This document shows positions 46,908-56,114 of a stretch of DNA of 64,000 bases, one piece after another; position 1 is the stretch's first letter; each line of letters opens with the position of its first letter. Position numbers and translations under genes: made by a program. The notes beneath the pieces are model-generated. The model was not told the origin of the DNA. It saw only the letters and a list, made by a program, of their open reading frames with translations, and did no database searches. The stretch spans positions 1,496,789 through 1,560,788 of the forward strand of contig NZ_GL883077.1 of assembly GCF_000204015.1 (NCBI RefSeq), given 5' to 3'. The DNA is from Asticcacaulis biprosthecium C19. Lineage in GTDB: Bacteria; Pseudomonadota; Alphaproteobacteria; Caulobacterales; Caulobacteraceae.

Positions 46908-47983
46908 GGCTGCGCCTCTGCCGATGTATCCGTCCTGTCGAAAAAATTCGCCTGACTGGTTTCCTTATCGATGCGGTCGCGCGCAAGTGCGAAATATTCG
47001 GGGTTGAGGTCGATATAGACCGCTTTTCGTCCGTGCTTATGGGCAGCGATTGCCGTCGTACCGCTACCGCCAAACGGATCGAGGACAATGCCGCCTGCAG
47101 GGCAGCCGGCCAAGATGCAGGGTTCAATCAACTCGACGGGGTATGTGGCAAAGTGGGCACCCGAGAAGCCTCGCGTTCCGATCGACCAAACCGATCGTTT
47201 ATTCCGCTTCGTCGGCGGAACCACCAGGTGCGAGTCGAAGTTCTCGTTGCTCTTGTTCCGTATGGCGCCCGGATCGAATTTCCGTCCTACAGCCTTCATC
47301 GGAACTGTTGCGCGTGTGCCCCCGTTTGCGCGTGCGCTTCCGACCTGGTTGATGATGTCTTGCGAAAACCGGGGATTTGTCGACGGGCTGCAGGGCTCAA
47401 GAATGGCTTCCTGGTCGAAAAAATAGCGGGCCGACTTCGACAGCAAAAAGATGTATTCGTGCGACTTCGTGCACCTGTCCTCGACGCTTTCCGGCATCGG
47501 GTTCAACTTGTTCCAGATGATGTCCTGGCGCAGATACCAACCATCTTCCTGCAGGGCGAAGGCCAGACGCCAAGGCATGCCCATAAGGTCTTTGTGTTTC
47601 AATCCAGTAGGGCGGGCGGTCTTACGCAGGGCATTTGTACGGCGGTACTCGGATTGCGAAGACCTGGAACCTTGAAGCGTTGTAGCTCCGATGCTGCCGT
47701 TCGGCTTGCTGGCATAGCTATCGCCAATATTGATCCAAAGCGTACCGCTGGGCTTCAGAACGCGGTGCACCTCGCGGAAGACTTCGACAAGGACTGCAAT
47801 GAAGGCCTGAGGCGACGCTTCCAAGCCAATCTGCCCAGCTACACGGTAGTCACGTAGTTGGTAATATGGTGGCGAAGAAACACAGCAATCGACGCTGTTG
47901 TCAGGGAAGGTCCGAAGGACGTCGCGGCATTCGCCCAGATACATTGAAACGCCGCCGATCATGAGACTATTTGTCTCTTTCAT
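46904..47983 (-). CDS. Beta-class site-specific DNA methyltransferase
   Basis: A 359-residue N4-cytosine or N6-adenine methyltransferase. Catalytic motif SSPPYYQLRDY comes first and the SAM-binding DPFGGSGTTAIAAHKHGRKAVYIDLN near the end, the beta-class order. The central variable part (about 110-230) should be the target-recognition domain. The ATG at 47983 (MKETNSLMIGG) is used; the upstream open frame reads through the ASCH gene. No restriction gene is near, so it is probably a solitary phage enzyme. Confidence 0.9.
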   Translation of the reverse strand: MKETNSLMIGGVSMYLGECRDVLRTFPDNSVDCCVSSPPYYQLRDYRVAGQIGLEASPQAFIAVLVEVFREVHRVLKPSGTLWINIGDSYASKPNGSIGATTLQGSRSSQSEYRRTNALRKTARPTGLKHKDLMGMPWRLAFALQEDGWYLRQDIIWNKLNPMPESVEDRCTKSHEYIFLLSKSARYFFDQEAILEPCSPSTNPRFSQDIINQVGSARANGGTRATVPMKAVGRKFDPGAIRNKSNENFDSHLVVPPTKRNKRSVWSIGTRGFSGAHFATYPVELIEPCILAGCPAGGIVLDPFGGSGTTAIAAHKHGRKAVYIDLNPEYFALARDRIDKETSQANFFDRTDTSAEAQP

Positions 47984-48432
47984 GCGACACCGCCTTTGAC
48001 GCGGGCGCGCCAGTCGAAGAAGCCCAGCTTGCCGACGACAGGGATGTTGGGCTCGACCAGTTGAACGTCGGCCAGCACAAAGCCGTAGGAACCGAAGAAC
48101 CACGGGCTGTCGTGTCGGCTGACACATTCGACGAGGTCGGCCGTGGCGATGATCTTGCCTTTAGTGCGGGTGTAGTCGTCATAGGCCGAGCGGCGCATGC
48201 CTTGTTGCGAGACCGTGTGTTCGAAACTCGATTTGCCCAGTATTTCGAAGATGTCATCCATAGCATCGTCGAATTCGGCGGACTTCATGCCCAGAGAAGC
48301 GTGCAGGCAGATGCGACCGCGGATCTTCGTCGGCCAGCTGCGGTTCTCGATCGTCTTGCCGTGATTGATAATGGCGTGAAGCCAGGGTTGGCGGATGGAC
48401 AAGGCTTTTCGCGGGAGGTGGGAAAAGGTCAT
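47980..48432 (-). CDS. ASCH-domain protein
   Basis: A 150-residue protein with the ASCH/PUA-like opening ALSIRQPWLHAIINHGKTIENRSW, then GRICLHAS and KGKIIATADLVECV. ASCH proteins bind or hydrolyse modified nucleosides or RNA. Stop and start overlaps (ATGA on both sides) place it inside the methyltransferase operon, so a role in handling modified bases is plausible but inferred. Confidence 0.85.
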   Translation of the reverse strand: MTFSHLPRKALSIRQPWLHAIINHGKTIENRSWPTKIRGRICLHASLGMKSAEFDDAMDDIFEILGKSSFEHTVSQQGMRRSAYDDYTRTKGKIIATADLVECVSRHDSPWFFGSYGFVLADVQLVEPNIPVVGKLGFFDWRARVKGGVA

Positions 48433-50285
48433 GCCGGCACCTGTGAGGTGTCGACGGCCAGGGACACGGCCAGGGGGCGGACCCAGATCGGGGTGTTGCT
48501 CAAGAGAAAGGTTTCGCCGGTCGAGGCCAGCAGCAAGGTCATGGCGAAACAGTCGCCCATGGCCTTCGCCGACAGCCGTGGGACACCGTTGCCGATCTGC
48601 TCGCGCCACTGGCTGTCCGAACTGCCGTGAAGCCACCACGAGTCCGGATGATCGAGGTCGATCAGGCTTTGCAGCGCGGCAAGTTCCAGCGTCGTGAAGG
48701 GGCGGTGCCACGTGCCGTCCTGGGCGGTGATGACACAGGTCAGGCGGTCAGCCGCTGCCGGCATGATGATCGGGTTTTCGACATCGAGGACGGCCGGGCG
48801 ATGGTCTGCCACTGACCATGCGCCGTTGTCATGGCTGGCGAAGCCCGGCACGGCCAGGCTGGTGTCGGTATAGGCCAGGACGCCGTAATGCCGCTGGCTG
48901 TTGTAGTTTTCGCGGTCCTGCGTCATGCCGTTGGGGCGAGGATCCGCGACGGCGAAGGCGCCGTTGCCCGTGGTGCTGGCGGCGATGACTGTGCCGGCGG
49001 CTTCTTCCATCGCCGTGACGCGGTATTTGGTCTGCTTGTAGTCTTCGCGCTGGCTGGGGCGCGGATCCTGGACGCAGGGGGCGCCGCTGCCGACACGGTC
49101 GCAGCCGGTGACCGTGCCGGCCGGGCCGGAATAGGGCACGATGCGGAATTTGTTGTGGTGGGCGCCTGGGCCTTGCGTCGGTCGGATGTCGGCGACGGCG
49201 TAGCGGCCTTGGCCTGGGGATTTGACATTAATGACGACATCAGACGGGTCTTCCCACCGCTTGACGCCATATTGAGCGTATTGGCCGGAATCGTGCGGCA
49301 TTCGCATGTCGGCGATTGAAAAGGTGCCATTGTTCGGGAGGCTGCTCCCGGCAACCGTACCCATGGGTTTGTCCCACTCTTTCACGCCCAAGAAACCATT
49401 GTGGCGCTCCGGCACGATCAGGAAGTCTTTCAGGTAGCCGTCCTCGACCTGGAGCTTATTCAGGCTGCGCCAGTCGCTTCCGGCTTCGACGAAGGCCAGG
49501 CGAACCCATGTCTTCCATTGCAGGGACGGAATGCGGTGCATCGGGCCGCCGGCGGGGTCGCCGGGCAGCGGCATCAGGTCGAGGACCTCGCCGACACCGC
49601 GCAGCTTGTGCTTCGGCGGCTGATACAGGAACGGCGGCACCTTTTCCGGGTGGCGCGCCACCATCAGGAAGCGCTTGCGGCTCTGGGCAAGATTGCCGAT
49701 TTCGCCGCAGTCGTGTTCGGTCTCGGCATACTGATAGCCATAGGCGCGGAACAGGGCCTGGATCAGGTCGAGCAGGCGACGGCCACGCGTGCGGATCCGG
49801 GGGACGTTTTCGAAGATGATCAGCCCGGGCGGGTCGTTCTTCCACGTTTCCAGCATCAACCAGACGCCGCGCAGGGTCAGTTCGTTGAGGGCCTGGTACT
49901 TATCCGTCAGCGACGTCGTTTGTGACAGCAGACCGGAGAAGCCCTTGCAGGGCGCGGACAGGAAGACGATGTCGGGACGTTCGAAGCCGGCGGCGCGCTG
50001 GATGTCGGCCGGGGTGGCTTCGCGCCAGCCAGGGGGCGGGGCTTTGCCGTGGAAGGCGATGTACTGTTCAAGGGTGAACAGGTCCATGCAGGTGCCCTTC
50101 ACGCCGGCAAAGCGGTCGAAGTTGGCGATGGCGTCTTTGTCGACATCGATGCCGCCGATGCAGCGCAGGCGGGCTTCGAGGTTGCCCAGGCGGGCGGTGC
50201 CTTCGTTGAAGCCAGCCGCGCCCATGCCGATTCCGCAGAAGAAGTGAAAGTGGGTGTATTCCCGGGTTTCTATGCGCAGGCTCAT
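48429..50285 (-). CDS. C5-cytosine DNA methyltransferase with repeat-bearing recognition domain
   Basis: A 618-residue enzyme that methylates cytosine at C5. Motif I is FFCGIGMGAAGF, motif IV APCKGFSG with catalytic Cys113, motif VI FENV (159-161), motif VIII LAQSRKRFLMVA and motif X IGNGVPRLSAKAM. Between VIII and X lies a long stretch of about 250 residues with a repeating pattern GTV-G/A...NGxFxVADxRP (for example NNGTFSIADMRMP and GNGAFAVADPRP). ATG at 50285 begins MSLRIETREYTHFHFFCG. Confidence 0.92.
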   Translation of the reverse strand: MSLRIETREYTHFHFFCGIGMGAAGFNEGTARLGNLEARLRCIGGIDVDKDAIANFDRFAGVKGTCMDLFTLEQYIAFHGKAPPPGWREATPADIQRAAGFERPDIVFLSAPCKGFSGLLSQTTSLTDKYQALNELTLRGVWLMLETWKNDPPGLIIFENVPRIRTRGRRLLDLIQALFRAYGYQYAETEHDCGEIGNLAQSRKRFLMVARHPEKVPPFLYQPPKHKLRGVGEVLDLMPLPGDPAGGPMHRIPSLQWKTWVRLAFVEAGSDWRSLNKLQVEDGYLKDFLIVPERHNGFLGVKEWDKPMGTVAGSSLPNNGTFSIADMRMPHDSGQYAQYGVKRWEDPSDVVINVKSPGQGRYAVADIRPTQGPGAHHNKFRIVPYSGPAGTVTGCDRVGSGAPCVQDPRPSQREDYKQTKYRVTAMEEAAGTVIAASTTGNGAFAVADPRPNGMTQDRENYNSQRHYGVLAYTDTSLAVPGFASHDNGAWSVADHRPAVLDVENPIIMPAAADRLTCVITAQDGTWHRPFTTLELAALQSLIDLDHPDSWWLHGSSDSQWREQIGNGVPRLSAKAMGDCFAMTLLLASTGETFLLSNTPIWVRPLAVSLAVDTSQVPA

Positions 50286-50488
50286 GCGGCACCGCCGAAC
50301 ACGCCATAGAAGACGGCGCTGGCAACCCAGAACCAGGTCACGGCTTTGATGTAATACCAGTAGCCGCCGCCGTTCTTCGTGCGGTTGGCTTCGTTGCACT
50401 TTCCGATGTGGTAGATGGTTGCCAGAGACATCAGGACCGCCAGGGCGGTGATGCCTGTGGTCGCGGCGATCAGAGTTAAAATCAACAT
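50282..50488 (-). CDS. Small two-helix membrane protein
   Basis: 68 residues with two hydrophobic segments (LILTLIAATTGITALAVLM and AVTWFWVASAVFYGVFG) flanking a Cys/Asn/Lys-rich loop. GAGGAGAAACAGC precedes the ATG. It overlaps the methyltransferase start by ATGA. Function unknown; superinfection exclusion would be a guess. Confidence 0.7.
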   Translation of the reverse strand: MLILTLIAATTGITALAVLMSLATIYHIGKCNEANRTKNGGGYWYYIKAVTWFWVASAVFYGVFGGAA

Positions 50489-50521
50489 GCTGTTTCTCCT
50501 CAGCAGTGAGTGAATGGTCGC

Positions 50522-50863
50522 CTAAGCGGCCTTGGATTTGATGGTTGCGGAAATGTCGGTCTGGGCGGTGCGAAGGTCGGCGAAGCCGATGCCGTCGAAG
50601 ACCGTGGCCAGGGTGACCAGGGCGTTCTGCTGTTCCCAGCTGCGGGCCTTCACCAGGGTCTGGTCGGGGCGGTGGCCGCGGAACTGTTCGCCGCCGTCTT
50701 CCAGCAGCAGTTCGTTCGGGGCCATCTCCAGCAGCTGGGCGAGCCGCCACATCACCTGGGACGGTGTCGGTTCAGGGATGACGGGCCAGCGGCCGAAGTC
50801 GCTGCCCGGCAGGGTGTCGCAACCGGGTGCCGCGCTGGTGAGATGGATCCGAACGAAGGCCAT
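50522..50863 (-). CDS. Phage hypothetical protein
   Basis: 113 residues, soluble, no recognised domain. It starts MAFVRIHLTSAAPGCDTLPG and contains a helical centre (SQVMWRLAQLLEMAPNELLLEDGGEQFRGHRP split by a turn). It lies in the tightly packed minus-strand phage operon, 2 bp after the next upstream gene. Confidence 0.6.
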   Translation of the reverse strand: MAFVRIHLTSAAPGCDTLPGSDFGRWPVIPEPTPSQVMWRLAQLLEMAPNELLLEDGGEQFRGHRPDQTLVKARSWEQQNALVTLATVFDGIGFADLRTAQTDISATIKSKAA

Positions 50864-50865
50864 GG

Positions 50866-51441
50866 TCAGAACGGCAGATCGTCGATGCGTTCAAAGGCTT
50901 CCTGCCCCTTGCTGGTCAGGACGGCCATGACGGTGTCGGCATCGTCGGGCGTAGACGATTGCAGCATGACGTACTGGCGTTCGACCAGTTCGTTGACGGC
51001 AGGTCCCAGCTTTTTGTGCTGCACCTTGCCGTCACGGCCCAGCCGCATGATGATGGCGATTTCATCGTCGAACAGGCCATGGGCAGGGCGTTCGGGCTTG
51101 TCGGGCTGCGCCTCGATCAGAAGCGGCGGTTCCTCGGGCAGGGTTTCCTTTACCGGCGGCGGAAGCTGGTATTCGTACTTGGCCTGCCGGCGCTGGGCGG
51201 TTTCGCGGCTGCACGGTGTCAGCTGGTAGATGGACGCGCCGCCGACCAGGAGCTGAGGCAGCAGCTTGTCGGTCCAGACCGGTTCGATACCGACGAACTT
51301 CGCGCCGAAGCGTTCGACCTCGGCGACCCGGCCGATCATGGTGCGGTGGCCCATGACTTCGACGATGGCATATTCGCCGTCGGGCAGTTCCAGGACATCG
51401 GCGACGGCATTGGCCTGCGCCATCTTGTCATCGAGTGACAT
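50866..51441 (-). CDS. Phage hypothetical protein with winged-helix-like C-terminus
   Basis: 191 residues. The N-terminal half contains VADVLELPDGEYAIVEVMGH and FVGIEPVWTDK, resembling phage proteins that set an early beta-fold; the C-terminal part (IAIIMRLGRDGKVQHKKLGPAVNELVERQYVML) looks like a winged helix. The ATG at 51441 follows AAAGGAAACCACC. No firm family. Confidence 0.6.
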   Translation of the reverse strand: MSLDDKMAQANAVADVLELPDGEYAIVEVMGHRTMIGRVAEVERFGAKFVGIEPVWTDKLLPQLLVGGASIYQLTPCSRETAQRRQAKYEYQLPPPVKETLPEEPPLLIEAQPDKPERPAHGLFDDEIAIIMRLGRDGKVQHKKLGPAVNELVERQYVMLQSSTPDDADTVMAVLTSKGQEAFERIDDLPF

Positions 51442-51486
51442 GGTGGTTTCCTTTTCGTGGTGAGAGGGGGAAGGGGCGGCCATCGG

Positions 51487-52224
51487 TCACATGCCGATCG
51501 CGGAAATGTAGAGGTCGAAGACGGCGTCCTCTTCCTCGCGTTTGACCTTGTCCATCTTGCGGAAGGTCACGACACGCTTCAGGATCTTGGTGTCAAAGCC
51601 TTCGCCTTTGGCCTCGGAATAGACTTCCTTGATGTCGTTGGAGATGACTGCGCGGTCTTCTTCCAGGCGCTCGACGCGTTCGATGATGGTGCGCAGGCGG
51701 GACTGGGCAGCGCCGGTTATGCCGTCGTCGGCCGGGGGTGTTTCGCCGGCGGCGATAGCCCGGCAGAGGGCTTCATTTTCGCGCTTCGGGCGGTCGCTGT
51801 CGCCGCACGGGCGGCAGACCAGGTATTCGCCCAGTGACACGCTGCTGCGGGTTTCCCAGCCGTGGGGCAGGCCGTGGCTGTCTTCAGTCGTGTCACAGCG
51901 GGCGCATTCGAAGGTCGCCAGTGGACCGGTTGGCTTGTCTGGTGCGGGCGTTGGTGCCGGTGAAGAAGACCCCTCCACCGCTTCGCGGTCCCCCTCCCCA
52001 TTGCATGGGGCGGAGAAGGAAGTGGGTTCTTCTGTTGGACCTTTGAGGATGTCGCGCTTGCCGACGTGGTTGCAGGGTCCGACGACGCCTTCGCGTTCCA
52101 TGCGTTCCATCAGAGAGGCGGCGGAGTTGTATCCGATCTGAAGCTTGCGCTGGATGTAGCTGGTCGAGGCCTTGCGGTCCTGGGTGACGAAAAAAACAGC
52201 CTTGTGGTAGAGATCATCGGCCAT
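51487..52224 (-). CDS. FtsK-gamma / zinc-finger / GapR-like (DUF2312) fusion protein
   Basis: 245 residues with three recognisable parts. Residues 1-60 ([40 protein letters not shown]) are an FtsK gamma winged helix, the domain that reads KOPS sequences, but with no FtsK motor. Residues 107-140 hold CARC and CRPC, a likely zinc finger. Residues 171-245 ([51 protein letters not shown]) match GapR, which binds overtwisted DNA and helps topoisomerases. The linker at 68-85 is encoded by a palindromic repeat in frame. It sits between two replication/methylation genes. I know of no described protein of this build; a role in phage DNA topology or orientation is inferred. Confidence 0.85.
   Translation of the reverse strand: MADDLYHKAVFFVTQDRKASTSYIQRKLQIGYNSAASLMERMEREGVVGPCNHVGKRDILKGPTEEPTSFSAPCNGEGDREAVEGSSSPAPTPAPDKPTGPLATFECARCDTTEDSHGLPHGWETRSSVSLGEYLVCRPCGDSDRPKRENEALCRAIAAGETPPADDGITGAAQSRLRTIIERVERLEEDRAVISNDIKEVYSEAKGEGFDTKILKRVVTFRKMDKVKREEEDAVFDLYISAIGM
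51970..52022. repeat. Palindromic repeat embedded in a coding sequence
   Basis: On the minus strand it reads CCGCCCCATGCAATGGGGAG then GGGGACCGCGAAGCGGTGGAGGGG, the same hairpin and GGACCGC design as the intergenic elements at 5045 and 8283. It keeps the frame open and encodes the linker [15 protein letters not shown]. Confidence 0.65.
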
Positions 52225-52225
52225 G

Positions 52226-52978
52226 TCAGGACGCCTTGACCAGGGTCAGGATGACCGTGTTGACGTCGGTACCGCTGGCCTTGAAGCTGCCGGCGGGCAG
52301 GGCTTCGAACACAGGATCGTGGGCGGCGATGGCTTCGCGGAAGGCCTGGGTTTTGCGGTTCTCGCGGAAGGTCACACCCGCCGCCATTACTGCGACCAGC
52401 CGGCCACCGGGCCGAAGGAACGCCAAGGCGCGCAGGACATGGTCCATGTCGACCTGTTTGGCGAAGGGTGGGTTCATCACCACGCGGTCAAACAGGTCCG
52501 GAATGTCCAGGGCCAGGAAGTCGCAGCAAAGGGCGACCAGACCGTCACCTGTGATATTCATCGCCAGCTGTTTGAAGTTGCGCGGCAAAAACTCGACAGC
52601 CAGGACGCGGCACCCGGCGTCGAGGATGCGCTGGACCATGTTGCCGGTACCGGCGGACGGTTCGAGGACCGAAAGCCCCGGTTCCAGGTGGGCCAGCGCG
52701 ATCACGCGATCGAGGGTGGCGCCGGTCGTTTCGAAAAAGCCGATGTCCTGGGCCGTCGTGACTTCGCCGGTGTCGATCAGTTGGCGCAGGGCGGTTTCGG
52801 ATTCCTCGCTTTCGTGCTGATGGCACTTCGGACCTTTGGCCCACTTGAAGCCGGCGGCAGCCAGGGCCTTGTTGACCTCGGCATAGACGCCGCGTTCGAG
52901 CTGTTCGACGATGCGGATCCCGTTGGGCAGGATTTCGGCCCGGCGCAGGATGTCGATCACATGAGGTGCTACCTTCAT
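52226..52978 (-). CDS. Phage class I SAM-dependent methyltransferase
   Basis: 250 residues. The SAM site is [16 protein letters not shown] and the catalytic motif [14 protein letters not shown], typical of N6-adenine or related amino-methyltransferases. The N-terminal part contains [21 protein letters not shown], found in a family of phage proteins next to primases. It ends 1 bp before the FtsK-gamma/GapR gene start region. Substrate (DNA or RNA) not known. Confidence 0.82.
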   Translation of the reverse strand: MKVAPHVIDILRRAEILPNGIRIVEQLERGVYAEVNKALAAAGFKWAKGPKCHQHESEESETALRQLIDTGEVTTAQDIGFFETTGATLDRVIALAHLEPGLSVLEPSAGTGNMVQRILDAGCRVLAVEFLPRNFKQLAMNITGDGLVALCCDFLALDIPDLFDRVVMNPPFAKQVDMDHVLRALAFLRPGGRLVAVMAAGVTFRENRKTQAFREAIAAHDPVFEALPAGSFKASGTDVNTVILTLVKAS

Positions 52979-52979
52979 G

Positions 52980-55676
52980 TCAGTTTCCTTTCTTCTTTTC
53001 AGGGGAGCGGGTGAAGACCCAGCAGTGCATGTGCTTGCCGGGGATCACGGTGTTGACCGTGGTGGCCTCTTGGAACGGTCGGGACTTCGAGGATTTCAGG
53101 TGTTTCTTCAGGTCATCCAGCGACGGGCACTGGATGCCGGCGTTGCGGCAGGCCGCTTCGAAAGCCATCAGGTTGACGGCGATCTTTTCATCCGGCGACC
53201 GGTGCAGGTTGACCGGCGGCTTCTTCTGCAGGTCCTCGCCCTCGGCGAAGGTTTCGCGGCTTTCGAGGTAGTCGAAGCGTTCCCAGAATTCGGCGACAAC
53301 CGGGTGGTCGGACTCCATCGACCGGTCGCGGTTGGCGGCCATGCCGTCGATGTGTTCGTGGACTTCGAACAGGACGCTGTCCGGGATCTTGATCACAGCG
53401 GCCAGGGCATCGAGGCCGGCGTGCAGCTGGGCATGGCATTTGCGAACGCGGGCGTGACGGACCTTTTGTTTGCCCAGTTCGGCCTCCCACTTTGTGAAGC
53501 CGGCGCGGAAGGCGGCCATGTAGTCGGCCTCGCGCTTGATGATGTGGATCATCACGCCGGAGACGTTCTCGCGCGGCCACTGTTCGATCTTTTCCGCTGC
53601 GGACTTGGTGGCCTGCGACCAGCCAACCTTCGTCCATTCGGTGGACATGATGCGCGACATTACCGGTTCTTCGGAATTCACCGGGTTGTTCTGTTCGATG
53701 ATCAGGGCGCCGCGGAAGGGCGGGTCGTAGGTTTCGTTGCCGCTGCTTTTGACGCCTGTGGCACGGCCGATCTGGCCGTTGAACAGGCCCTTGATTTCGG
53801 ACCAGTCGAATTTCTTGGCGTGCGGGACGGTGTCGCTTCGGTCGGATTCGACGAAGACGACGGGCAGGTTCGCCACGCGTGACAGGGTGCGGATGTAACC
53901 GACCATGGTGGACTTTGAAGGGTCGATGCCTTCGTAGGCGTCGTTGATCAGGCCCGTAAGCTTCCAGAGAAACAGAATGATGGTCGATTTGCCGGTGTTG
54001 GCCTTGCCGTGCATTTCGAGGTAGCCGAGAGACGCGTTTTCCGCGCGGATCTGTTCTGCGAAGAAGGCCATCACCCAGAAGACGACGGTGACGATGCCGT
54101 TGCCGCGCCAGGCTGTGAAGATGACGTCGAGCCAGGACATGTCGAGGTTGTCCGGGTCGTAGCGGTGCGACAGCATGCGCTGGGGCGACTTGATCTTCAG
54201 CTGGTGGCCGCCCAGGTCGTAATAGTCCTCGGCATTAACCTTGATGTCGCGGCCCTTATGGACGGCGTAGTCGCCCAGGACCCAGGCCTGGTGTTCGCGG
54301 GAATAGCCGGTGAAGGGCAGGGCCTCGATCTTCTTCGCGACCTCGATCTGGCGGGCCATGATGCGATCGAGCTGGAAGGTCGAGCCGATCCATTGACCGG
54401 GCGAGACGGACATCAGGCGCTTTTTGAATTCGCCGGCGGCGGACAGCATCGAGCCGGTGAAGGTGGCCTTGGTGTTGGAATGATCGCGGGGAAAGGTGAG
54501 CTGAAGGAACCACTGACCTTCGTCGGTGTTCTTGTCGTACTGGAAATACAGGACCTGAAAGGCGCAGTTGGCGATCTGGGCGACTTCGACGCAGGCCTTG
54601 GCGGCGGCACGGGGCGTGATGCCGTCCTTCTGCATCATCTCTTCCATGCGTGACGTGTTGAAGGAGGCCCAGTAGGTGCGGGCCTTGTGCACGAAGCTGA
54701 AGGACGTCCACTGGTGCTTTTCGTAGAGAAGCAGGGCCTTTTCGGTGGCGTTTTCGGCCAGCAGCACGCGGCCGTTCCACAGGTAGCCCTTGATGTCGTC
54801 GGGGGTTAGTTTCCCGGCCAGCTTCAGGTCGTTCCAGTCGACCTTGTCGTCTTCGCCTTCCGGCCGGGGCTGGGCGGCGGTGGCGCGCCAACCCTCTTCG
54901 ATCGCCTTCGCCACGAACTTGCGGGTGTATTCGGTACCGGCGCGGCCGACATCGAAGGCGAAAACCAGGCGCGGGGCTTTTTTCAGGCCCTGGTCGGCGA
55001 CTTCCTTGCGCAGACGGGCGAGGAAGTGTTCCGGCCAGTTGTTGCAGGACATGGCCGAGACGGCGTGCAGACCGGCGCCGGGGGTGGAATCGCGCAGGGC
55101 CCAGGCGTCGAAGATGCCTTCGGCAATCCAGATGTCATCGGCGCGTGCCAGGACACTGAGGGGCTGGTCCGGAGCGTGCCAGACATGGCCGGCATGGGAG
55201 CCGCCGTATTTGAAGCGGGCCTTCTTGTCGAAGCGGCCGGGCTGATCGATCAGGCGTTCCCACCAGGTGTCGTTTGGCAGGGCGAAGCGGACGGTGGCTG
55301 TCGTCAGGCGGCGGTCGCGGTCGGCGTAGGTTTCCTGGGTGTAGCTGCCACGCATGCCCAGCAGGTTGAGGCCGCGATTGTGGTAGAGGTAGGCGTCGGC
55401 GGCGGCGTTCGGTTCGGCTTCGGTGGCCTTGAAGCGGTTCGACCAGGTGTCGAAGATATCCGGGTAGTGCTTGCGGACGGATATGTCCTGGCCGCAGTTG
55501 TCGGCGCGACCACAGCGCAGGATCCATGGGGCGTCTTTCTTCGTGTAGAGTTCGCGCTTGCCGCAGGCTGGGCACAGGCCTTTTTGCAGCCAGCCGCCGT
55601 TGCCCTTCAGCCCGAACTCGGCCGTGATGCGTTGCACCACTTCTTCGAGGATTTGTGCGTCGTCGGGTCGGGACAT
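52980..55676 (-). CDS. Phage primase-helicase
   Basis: 898 residues. A zinc-binding site (Cys35, Cys38, Cys55, Cys61) opens the protein, followed by a toprim-like region with IWIAEGIFDAWAL and LVFAFDVGRAG. The C-terminal half is an SF3/DnaB-like ATPase with Walker A at 555-565 (MHGKANTGKST) and VVFVESDRSD as probable Walker B. It should prime and unwind phage DNA. The gene is flanked by methyltransferase and Ogr genes. Confidence 0.85.
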   Translation of the reverse strand: MSRPDDAQILEEVVQRITAEFGLKGNGGWLQKGLCPACGKRELYTKKDAPWILRCGRADNCGQDISVRKHYPDIFDTWSNRFKATEAEPNAAADAYLYHNRGLNLLGMRGSYTQETYADRDRRLTTATVRFALPNDTWWERLIDQPGRFDKKARFKYGGSHAGHVWHAPDQPLSVLARADDIWIAEGIFDAWALRDSTPGAGLHAVSAMSCNNWPEHFLARLRKEVADQGLKKAPRLVFAFDVGRAGTEYTRKFVAKAIEEGWRATAAQPRPEGEDDKVDWNDLKLAGKLTPDDIKGYLWNGRVLLAENATEKALLLYEKHQWTSFSFVHKARTYWASFNTSRMEEMMQKDGITPRAAAKACVEVAQIANCAFQVLYFQYDKNTDEGQWFLQLTFPRDHSNTKATFTGSMLSAAGEFKKRLMSVSPGQWIGSTFQLDRIMARQIEVAKKIEALPFTGYSREHQAWVLGDYAVHKGRDIKVNAEDYYDLGGHQLKIKSPQRMLSHRYDPDNLDMSWLDVIFTAWRGNGIVTVVFWVMAFFAEQIRAENASLGYLEMHGKANTGKSTIILFLWKLTGLINDAYEGIDPSKSTMVGYIRTLSRVANLPVVFVESDRSDTVPHAKKFDWSEIKGLFNGQIGRATGVKSSGNETYDPPFRGALIIEQNNPVNSEEPVMSRIMSTEWTKVGWSQATKSAAEKIEQWPRENVSGVMIHIIKREADYMAAFRAGFTKWEAELGKQKVRHARVRKCHAQLHAGLDALAAVIKIPDSVLFEVHEHIDGMAANRDRSMESDHPVVAEFWERFDYLESRETFAEGEDLQKKPPVNLHRSPDEKIAVNLMAFEAACRNAGIQCPSLDDLKKHLKSSKSRPFQEATTVNTVIPGKHMHCWVFTRSPEKKKGN

Positions 55677-55790
55677 CAGGGTCTTTCAAGTGAAGGCTTG
55701 GCAGGTGAAGGCTTGGCAAAAGACAAAGCGGTAGCGTTCGCGCGGACAGGAGCGCGTCGGGTGGTTCGGTTGTTCCGGGGGGTTGGCCGG

Positions 55791-56114
55791 CTATCCGGGC
55801 AGGGGCGGCGGGTCGGCGCCGATGCGGGGATGGGTTATGTTTAGTTCCGTTCCGGCCAGCGGCGGGGATGGTGGCCGGCGCAGGGGCGCCATGTGACTGA
55901 CTGGGCCGAAGGCGGACGGGGACAGCGTCTTGACGAAGGACAGGTGCGCTTCCCAGGTGTGGCCGCATTCCAGATCGGTGCACTGGAACCAGAAGGTGCG
56001 CAGGAGGTGCGTTTCCTTGTTCGAGGTGCGTGAACGGGCGGCGGCGGTGCAGACAGGGCAGTGAAAGGTGATACCCTTGCTGATCCCGGCTGTGGCGGTT
56101 TTGGGCTCAGTCAT
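55791..56114 (-). CDS. Ogr/Delta-like zinc-finger late-gene activator
   Basis: 107 residues with the P2 Ogr pattern: HCPVCTAAARSRTSNKETHL, then FQCTDLECGHTWEAHLSFVK and LSPSA. Four cysteines bind zinc. Ogr proteins contact the RNA polymerase alpha subunit and turn on late (tail and head) promoters, so this one probably drives the D/U/T operon. The Pro-rich tail is longer than in P2 Ogr. It overlaps the next upstream gene by ATGA. Confidence 0.88.
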   Translation of the reverse strand: MTEPKTATAGISKGITFHCPVCTAAARSRTSNKETHLLRTFWFQCTDLECGHTWEAHLSFVKTLSPSAFGPVSHMAPLRRPPSPPLAGTELNITHPRIGADPPPLPG

